Of a stretch of 9,912 bases of DNA, positions 5,611 to 9,912 are shown piece after piece. Below the pieces are notes generated by a model. That model did not search any database. It worked only from the letters and a program-made list of their open reading frames with translations, and was not told the origin of the DNA. The position numbers and the translations under genes were made by a program. The stretch is from DATGEP01 sp035310125 (GTDB lineage Bacteria > Chloroflexota > Ktedonobacteria > Ktedonobacterales > JADMIN01), in the NCBI GenBank assembly GCA_035310125.1, contig DATGEP010000094.1, forward strand, positions 1 through 9,912, written 5' to 3'. Each line of letters opens with the position of its first letter. Within the stretch, counting starts at the first letter, position 1.

Positions 5611-8256
5611 GTGACGCCGGGGGGCGCCCAACCAACGAGTTTTGGCGTATTGCTCAGGCGCTTCCGTCTGGCGGCCGGCCTCTCCCAGGAGTCGTTGGCC
5701 GAGCGCGCGCAACTGTCCGCACGAGCGATCAGCTCGTACGAACGCGGTATTCGTCAGGCGCCGTACCGGGAAAACCTGCGCCAACTTGTCGACGCGCTGG
5801 GTCTTTCTGACGAAGACGGCCGGGCGTTCGAAGCAACCGTTCAACGGCGGCGCGGTCCCAGGGCGGCGTCAGCACTAGCCGCCCAATGGACGAACCTGGC
5901 AGCGCCAATGACCAGCTTTGTCGGCCGCAAACGCGAGGTAGCTGAGGTAAAGCGACTCCTCGCGCAGACTCGCTTGCTGACGCTTGTCGGCGCTGGCGGT
6001 TGCGGCAAGACTCGTCTTGCGCTCAAGGTCGCGGGCGACCTGCTTGGCTCGTACCCTGACGGCGTGCGACTGGTCGACCTCGCCGCGCTCGCGGACCCGT
6101 CTCTGGTAGTCCACACGGTTGCGGCTGCCATAGGCATACGCGACGAACGCGGGCAGCCGCTCCAGGAGACGTTGGTCGCGGCGATGCGCGGCCGGCGTCT
6201 GCTCCTCGTCCTCGACAACTGCGAGCACCTCCGTGAGGGGTGTGCGCAGCTTGCCGAGGTGTTGCTTCGCGAGTGTCCGGACCTGCGCATCCTGGCCACG
6301 AGCCGCCAGGCGCTGGGCATCGGACAGGAGACCAGTCGACGCGTGCCGTCGCTGGCATTTCCAGATGCTCGACCGGATCGGCGAGGGCTCCCACTGAATG
6401 GATACGAGGCGGTTCAACTCTTTGTCGCGCGCGCACAAGCGTCGCGCGCAAACTTTGCGCTCACCAGCCAGAACATGGCCGCCGTCGCTCAGGTGTGCCA
6501 GCACCTGGATGGCATGCCGCTGGCCATCGAACTGGCCGCCGCGCGGGTGCGCGTGCTCAGCGCGGAGCAGATTGCGCAACGCCTCAACGATCACCTCCAG
6601 TTGCTGGCCAGCGGTAGTCAAGAAATGTTGCCGCGGCACCAGACGTTGCGAGCGACGTTGGACTGGAGTTACGCGCTGCTCACCGAGCCCGAGCGGGCGC
6701 TGTTCCGACGGTTGGCGGTGTTCATCGGGACGTTCAACCTAGATGCGGTCGAGTTCGTTGGCGAAGGCACCGCGGCAGCTGCGAGCTGGGGATGGTCGGC
6801 GTTGCACGCCGTCGCCGACCCGGAGTCCGGCGCTTTATCGGTGCTCGATCTCCTTGCCCAACTGGTGGACAAGTCTCTACTCCAGGTGGAGGAAGTCGCG
6901 GGCGAAGCTCGGTATCGGCTACTCGAGACGCTTCGGCAATACGCGCTCGAGAAGCTGGTTCAGAGTGGCGAAGCAGACAAGGCTCGCCAGCGGCACCGAG
7001 CCTGGTACCGGATCCTGGCGGACCGCGCCGAGCCCGAATTGACCGGGCCACGACAGGGCGCCTGGCTCGATCGGATCGAACTGGAATACGACAACATTCG
7101 AGCGGTCATCGAGGGAACCAAGTCGGATCGCGGTGAACTGGTTGAAGGCCTCGGCGTTTTGGCGAAACTCCTTCGGCTATGGGTGGTGCGGGGCTATCTG
7201 GCCGAGGGTCGCAGCCTGCTCGAACCGCTTCTCTCAGCCTCGGAATCCGAGCCTGATGTACGCCGGACCCCGGCCTGGCGGGAGGCCATACATACGGCGG
7301 GGTTCGCCGCGTTATTTCAGGGCGACTTCGCAGCGATGCGCCACCTTGGCGAGCAGTGGCTGGAAATCGCCGAGGAGGTCGGGGACGAACGGGAAATCTG
7401 GCTCGCTCACGATATGCTTGCGCGGGTCTTCATGAACCAGGGCGACTACGCCCGAGCCCGGGCGATTTTCGCCGATCAGTTGGCGGCGATGCGTCGCCTG
7501 GACTACGCATTCGGGATTGCCTCGGCATTGGTTGGACTCGGGGTGGTGGCGCGCTTGCAAGGTAACTACGAGCGTGCCATCGCCTACTGCACCGACTGCC
7601 TCGCGCAGAGCCGAGCGAGTGGTGACGTCTGGTTCGTTGGTCAAGCGTTGAGCAACCTCGGGCTGGCGTATTACCAGCTCAGGCAATACGGCATAGCCCG
7701 CAAGCACTTCGCGGAAGCGTTACAGGTCCGTCGGGACCTGCGCGATCGCTCAGGGGTCGCCTGGTCGCTCATCAATCTCGGCGAGGTGGCGCAAGCTCAG
7801 GGCGACGTCAGCGACGCGCGCGAGCAATTCGAGGAGAGCCTTGCGATCTTGCGTGATCTCGGCGACCGGTCGGGCCGCGCGCATGTCGTTGCGGCGTTGG
7901 GACGTGTCGCTCAGGCCCAGGGAGACTTCGCTTTGGCGCGATTGCACTTCGTCGAGAGCCTCGCGCTTCGACGTGAACTTGGCCAGCGGCTTGCCCTCCC
8001 GCAAGTGCTCGAGGAGCTTGCGGGGCTTGCCGCGGCGCAAGGCAGCCACGCGCGCGCACTTACGCTTGCGGGCGCCGCGGCGACCCTCCGCGCGAAGCTT
8101 GGATCACCAGCCGCGTCGGTCGATCATGAGCGGATCGAGCAGTGGTGGCGTGCGAGCCAGCGGGCGCTGGGCGAGGAAGCCAATGAAGCCACCGCCGCAG
8201 GCCAAGCGATGACTGAAGAGCAGATGCTCGCCTATGCGCTCGCCGAAACTCCCTAG
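5611..8256 (+). CDS. XRE-family HTH / NB-ARC ATPase / TPR regulator (STAND protein, AfsR-like)
   Basis: An 881-residue cytoplasmic signal-transduction ATPase. Residues 11-70 are a Cro/C1-type helix-turn-helix (LLRRFRLAAGLSQESLAERA, then AISSYERG). Residues about 100-350 form the NB-ARC ATPase: FVGRKREV linker, Walker A GAGGCGKT (127-134), Walker B LLLVLDNC (197-204), sensor ATSR (229-232) and GMPLAIELAAARV (301-313). A winged-helix-like part follows (LVDKSLLQVEE, YRLLETLRQYALEKL to about 450). The rest is a run of TPR repeats, clearest at about 630-820 (for example LGEVAQAQGDVSDAREQFEE). ATP-driven switching after ligand sensing by the TPR part, then DNA binding by the HTH, is the family model. 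GTG 5611 is the first possible start after the in-frame TAA at 5554. No Shine-Dalgarno lies at normal distance (GGAGG at 5587-5591 is 19 bases away). The divergent methyltransferase operon is the obvious candidate target. Confidence 0.93.
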   Translation: MTPGGAQPTSFGVLLRRFRLAAGLSQESLAERAQLSARAISSYERGIRQAPYRENLRQLVDALGLSDEDGRAFEATVQRRRGPRAASALAAQWTNLAAPMTSFVGRKREVAEVKRLLAQTRLLTLVGAGGCGKTRLALKVAGDLLGSYPDGVRLVDLAALADPSLVVHTVAAAIGIRDERGQPLQETLVAAMRGRRLLLVLDNCEHLREGCAQLAEVLLRECPDLRILATSRQALGIGQETSRRVPSLAFPDARPDRRGLPLNGYEAVQLFVARAQASRANFALTSQNMAAVAQVCQHLDGMPLAIELAAARVRVLSAEQIAQRLNDHLQLLASGSQEMLPRHQTLRATLDWSYALLTEPERALFRRLAVFIGTFNLDAVEFVGEGTAAAASWGWSALHAVADPESGALSVLDLLAQLVDKSLLQVEEVAGEARYRLLETLRQYALEKLVQSGEADKARQRHRAWYRILADRAEPELTGPRQGAWLDRIELEYDNIRAVIEGTKSDRGELVEGLGVLAKLLRLWVVRGYLAEGRSLLEPLLSASESEPDVRRTPAWREAIHTAGFAALFQGDFAAMRHLGEQWLEIAEEVGDEREIWLAHDMLARVFMNQGDYARARAIFADQLAAMRRLDYAFGIASALVGLGVVARLQGNYERAIAYCTDCLAQSRASGDVWFVGQALSNLGLAYYQLRQYGIARKHFAEALQVRRDLRDRSGVAWSLINLGEVAQAQGDVSDAREQFEESLAILRDLGDRSGRAHVVAALGRVAQAQGDFALARLHFVESLALRRELGQRLALPQVLEELAGLAAAQGSHARALTLAGAAATLRAKLGSPAASVDHERIEQWWRASQRALGEEANEATAAGQAMTEEQMLAYALAETP

Positions 8257-8396
8257 CCTTTAATCGCCCTGCTGAGAATGCCACGCGCGAAGTAGCGTTG
8301 CAGGAAGCAGCACCAATTGCAGCGGCCACATGCAGCAGCAGCGATTCGCTGATGCACTCGAACGCACCGCGGCTTCCTTCCCTATTCGCGTCGTTG

Positions 8397-8550
8397 ACGC
8401 CTGGGCCTGGGGCGGCAACGGCTCCGGCCAACTGGGCAACAACAGCACTGAGCGTAGCCTCGTGCCGGTGGCGGTGCAGATGCCTACGAATGTGACCTTC
8501 ACCGCCATCAGCGTGGGGTACGACCACAGCGTGGCACTTTCGGGTTCGGC
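8397..8550 (+). pseudogene. Isolated RCC1 repeat remnant, inverted relative to the RCC1 gene
   Basis: The plus strand encodes DAWAWGGNGSGQLGNNSTER, then SLVPVAVQMPTNVTFTAISV and GYDHSVALSG. This is one complete repeat, closely similar to those of the minus-strand protein at 8673-9875 (AWAWG..GQLG.NST..SLVPVAVQMP..). Upstream residues (SFPIRVV) and downstream ones (AGQIDRCRSENAH) do not continue the repeat pattern, there is no signal peptide and no ribosome binding site is evident. I read it as a leftover from duplication and inversion of the neighbouring gene, or from a second RCC1 gene now mostly lost. The frame is open from 8330 to 8725, but only this part has recognisable content. Confidence 0.8.
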
Positions 8551-8554
8551 TGGC

Positions 8555-8576
8555 CAGATCGATCGATGCCGATCTG
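8555..8576. repeat. Short inverted repeat (7-bp arms) at the end of the RCC1 remnant
   Basis: CAGATCG (8555-8561) and CGATCTG (8570-8576) pair across an 8-base loop, just after the RCC1 remnant. There is no T-run on either strand at the right place, so it is not a convincing terminator. Its function is unknown and it may be chance. Confidence 0.35.
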
Positions 8577-8672
8577 AAAATGCCCACCTATCTCAGAAGG
8601 AGCGGTCCGTTATTGCCGATGCTGGCGTCTACCTCAAGGCCTACAGGACGTGCGGAGGTGGCCGCGCGTCAC

Positions 8673-9875
8673 CTACAGGTCGCTGCCATGCTGGAGCGCC
8701 AGACTGTGGTACGCGCCGGCGCTGATCATAGTGAACGTCACACTTGTGGACATCTGGAGCGCAACCGGCACCTCGGCAATAGCGTCATTCGTCCTGTTGT
8801 TACCCAGTGGCCCAGTGCCCCAGGCCCAGCCGTGCCCGGCCGTGTCCAGCGCCAAGCAGTAGCCTTCGCCCGCGCTGATCGTGGCGAACGTGACGTTCGC
8901 CGGCATCTGTACCGCGACCGGCGCTACGCTGAAGGGCCGGATGTTGGCGCCCAATTCGTTGCTCCAGTTGTTGCCCCAGGCCCAGGCGAGCCCGGCCGTA
9001 TCCAACGCCAAGCTGTGGTCGTATCCCGCGCTGATCGTGGTGAACGCGACATTAGCGGGCATTTGCACCGCGACCGGCACGAGGCTCTGGTCCGTGCTGT
9101 TGCTGCCCAGTTGACCGTGGTCGTTGGCGCTCCAGGCCCAGGCGTGCCCAGCAGTATCCAGCGCCAGGCTGTAGCCCGGGCGACCGCCGCTTGCGCTGAT
9201 CATGGTGAATGTGACGCTCGGCGGCATCTGTACCGCGACCGGCACCAGGCTCTGGTCCGTGCCGTTGCTGCCCAGTTGGCCGGAGTCGTTGGCGCCCCAG
9301 GCCCAGGCGTGCCCGGCAGCGTCCAGCGCCAGGCTGTAGCCCGTGCCTGCGCTGATCCTGGTGAACATGACATTCATCGGCATCTGCACCGCGACGGGTG
9401 CCGGGCTCAGGAGCGTGCTGTTGTTGCCCAGTTGGCCATAGTCGTTGCGGCCCCAGGCCCAAGCGACCCCGGCTGTGTCCAGCGCCAAGCTGTCTTCGGA
9501 TCCCGCGCTGATTGTCGTGAACGCGATATTCGGTGGCATCTCCACCGCGACCGGTACCAGGCTGCCATTCGTACTCCTGCTGCCCAGTGGGCCTTTGCCC
9601 CAGGCCCAGGCGTGCCCGGCCGTGTCCAGCGCCAAGCTATGGTCGTATCCGGCGCTGATCACGGTGAACGCCACATTCTCTGGCATCTGCACCGCGACCG
9701 GCACCACGCTCTGGTCCATGCTATTGCTGCCTAGTTGGCCGTAATCGTTCTGGCCCCAGGCCCAGGCGAAACCAGGACTGGACGAGGAGACCGCTGCAGC
9801 ACTGCTGGGGCTGATGCCCACGAGAGCGAGCACCGCCAGCAGGAGGCTGAATTTCCAGATGCATGCTTTCATCAT
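8673..9875 (-). CDS. Secreted RCC1-repeat beta-propeller protein, seven repeats
   Basis: From ATG 9875 the protein has about 400 residues. I prefer this start (or the adjacent ATG at 9872) over the GTG at 9896 because GGAGAGGGG lies just upstream and a typical Sec signal peptide follows: MMKACIWKF, hydrophobic core SLLLAVLALVGI, then SPSSAAA with likely cleavage after AAA. Seven RCC1 units of 48-55 residues come next, each with AWAWG..D.GQLG.NST, VPVAVQMP, FTTISAG and H/YSLALDTAG. Seven is the blade count of a full RCC1 propeller. Units 2 and 7 are about three residues shorter (WGKGPLG and WGTGPLG), and unit 6 is the most divergent (NNWSNELGAN). The protein ends abruptly in SLALQHGSDL after the last unit. 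No sorting signal, transmembrane helix or enzyme domain is visible, so an extracellular binding role is likely; the ligand is unknown. Confidence 0.9.
   Translation of the reverse strand: MMKACIWKFSLLLAVLALVGISPSSAAAVSSSSPGFAWAWGQNDYGQLGSNSMDQSVVPVAVQMPENVAFTVISAGYDHSLALDTAGHAWAWGKGPLGSRSTNGSLVPVAVEMPPNIAFTTISAGSEDSLALDTAGVAWAWGRNDYGQLGNNSTLLSPAPVAVQMPMNVMFTRISAGTGYSLALDAAGHAWAWGANDSGQLGSNGTDQSLVPVAVQMPPSVTFTMISASGGRPGYSLALDTAGHAWAWSANDHGQLGSNSTDQSLVPVAVQMPANVAFTTISAGYDHSLALDTAGLAWAWGNNWSNELGANIRPFSVAPVAVQMPANVTFATISAGEGYCLALDTAGHGWAWGTGPLGNNRTNDAIAEVPVALQMSTSVTFTMISAGAYHSLALQHGSDL
8690..9775 (-). repeat. Tandem array of about 150-bp units encoding the RCC1 repeats
   Basis: The coding DNA itself is repetitive, not only the protein. 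Blocks such as GGCATCTGCACCGCGACCGG and CCCCAGGCCCAGGCGTGCCC (plus strand) recur about every 147-156 bases through the gene with few changes. This points to recent expansion or ongoing homogenisation of units. The repetition also opens long spurious frames on the opposite strand. Confidence 0.85.
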
Positions 9876-9912
9876 GGCCCCTCTCCCGTCTCGCACACCG
9901 AGTTGGGGTCGG

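Larger units (their letters stand above)
8257..8672. other. Gene-free stretch between the regulator and the RCC1-repeat gene
   Basis: No intact gene is supported here. It holds a one-unit RCC1 repeat remnant on the plus strand (about 8397-8550) and a short inverted repeat (8555-8576). The parts 8257-8396 and 8577-8672 show nothing I recognise, and no T-tract terminator is visible for either flanking gene although both are transcribed towards this stretch. Confidence 0.7.

Noticed and set aside
5456..5635. Longer methyltransferase with 60 extra N-terminal residues starting at 5635
   Set aside because: The extension would overlap the divergent regulator's start and cover its promoter, and it has no similarity to the family N-terminus. 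ATG 5455 gives the usual length.
5875..6639. Minus-strand frame of 254 codons inside the regulator gene
   Set aside because: It lies opposite the NB-ARC domain, whose Walker motifs are clearly encoded on the plus strand; it is a product of GC-rich codon bias.
8555..8580. Intrinsic terminator after the RCC1 remnant
   Set aside because: The 7-bp stem is followed by A residues on the plus strand and has no T-tract on either strand in the right position.
8577..8672. Possible short peptide (reading HLSQKERSVIADAG) between the RCC1 remnant and the RCC1 gene
   Set aside because: There is no start with a ribosome binding site and no family I can recognise, so it is not supported as a gene.
8580..9734. 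Long open frame (384 codons) on the plus strand opposite the RCC1 gene
   Set aside because: It is a shadow of the repetitive RCC1 coding DNA. Its product is an Arg/Ala/Pro-rich periodic sequence without a recognisable domain, while the opposite strand encodes a signal peptide and seven clean RCC1 units.
8690..9775. Repeat array read as a CRISPR or non-coding satellite
   Set aside because: The units are about 150 bp, lack unique spacers, and are fully explained by RCC1 protein repeats in one frame.

Overview
The window is GC-rich bacterial chromosome. Its mix of genes points to a soil-type Chloroflexota, with Actinomycetota the main alternative: large NB-ARC/TPR regulators, an Rv2258c-like methyltransferase, an F420/FMN split-barrel protein, an IS6-family element and a Cys-tailed tyrosine recombinase. 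This assignment is inference from gene content; there is no rRNA or other marker gene.

Layout. 1-813 (+) is the 3' end of a TPR-rich regulator that enters from the left edge. 946-1930 (-) is a tyrosine recombinase that has lost its N-terminus and carries a frameshift near its C-terminus. It is joined directly to 1930-2172 (-), the C-terminal remnant of a 4,5-dihydroxyphthalate decarboxylase-like gene with an in-frame TGA. That remnant is cut by an IS6-family insertion sequence (about 2175-3019). Its imperfect 16-bp terminal repeats are visible, and its transposase has a one-base frameshift. The right end of the IS supplies the last codons and the stop of the next gene. The stretch 946-3019 is therefore a mosaic of broken mobile and catabolic genes.

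3004-5455 (-) is a tight three-gene operon, in transcription order: a winged-helix/SAM methyltransferase, a PPOX-type flavin/F420 split-barrel protein and an alpha/beta hydrolase. In the hydrolase, proline occupies the position where the catalytic histidine is expected. The operon is divergent from 5611-8256 (+), an 881-residue XRE-HTH/NB-ARC/TPR regulator. The 155-bp divergent spacer holds a perfect 10-bp palindrome inside a direct repeat, a plausible operator. The regulator appears to start at a GTG with no Shine-Dalgarno, directly after an extended -10. The simplest reading is a regulator with an adjacent target operon for modifying a small molecule; the substrate cannot be deduced.

8257-8672 has no intact gene but holds a one-unit RCC1 repeat remnant on the + strand. 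8673-9875 (-) encodes a secreted protein of seven RCC1 repeats, a complete seven-blade propeller count, whose DNA is a conspicuous tandem array of about 150-bp units. The remnant and the array face each other tail to tail.

No tRNA, rRNA, CRISPR array or convincing intrinsic terminator was seen.
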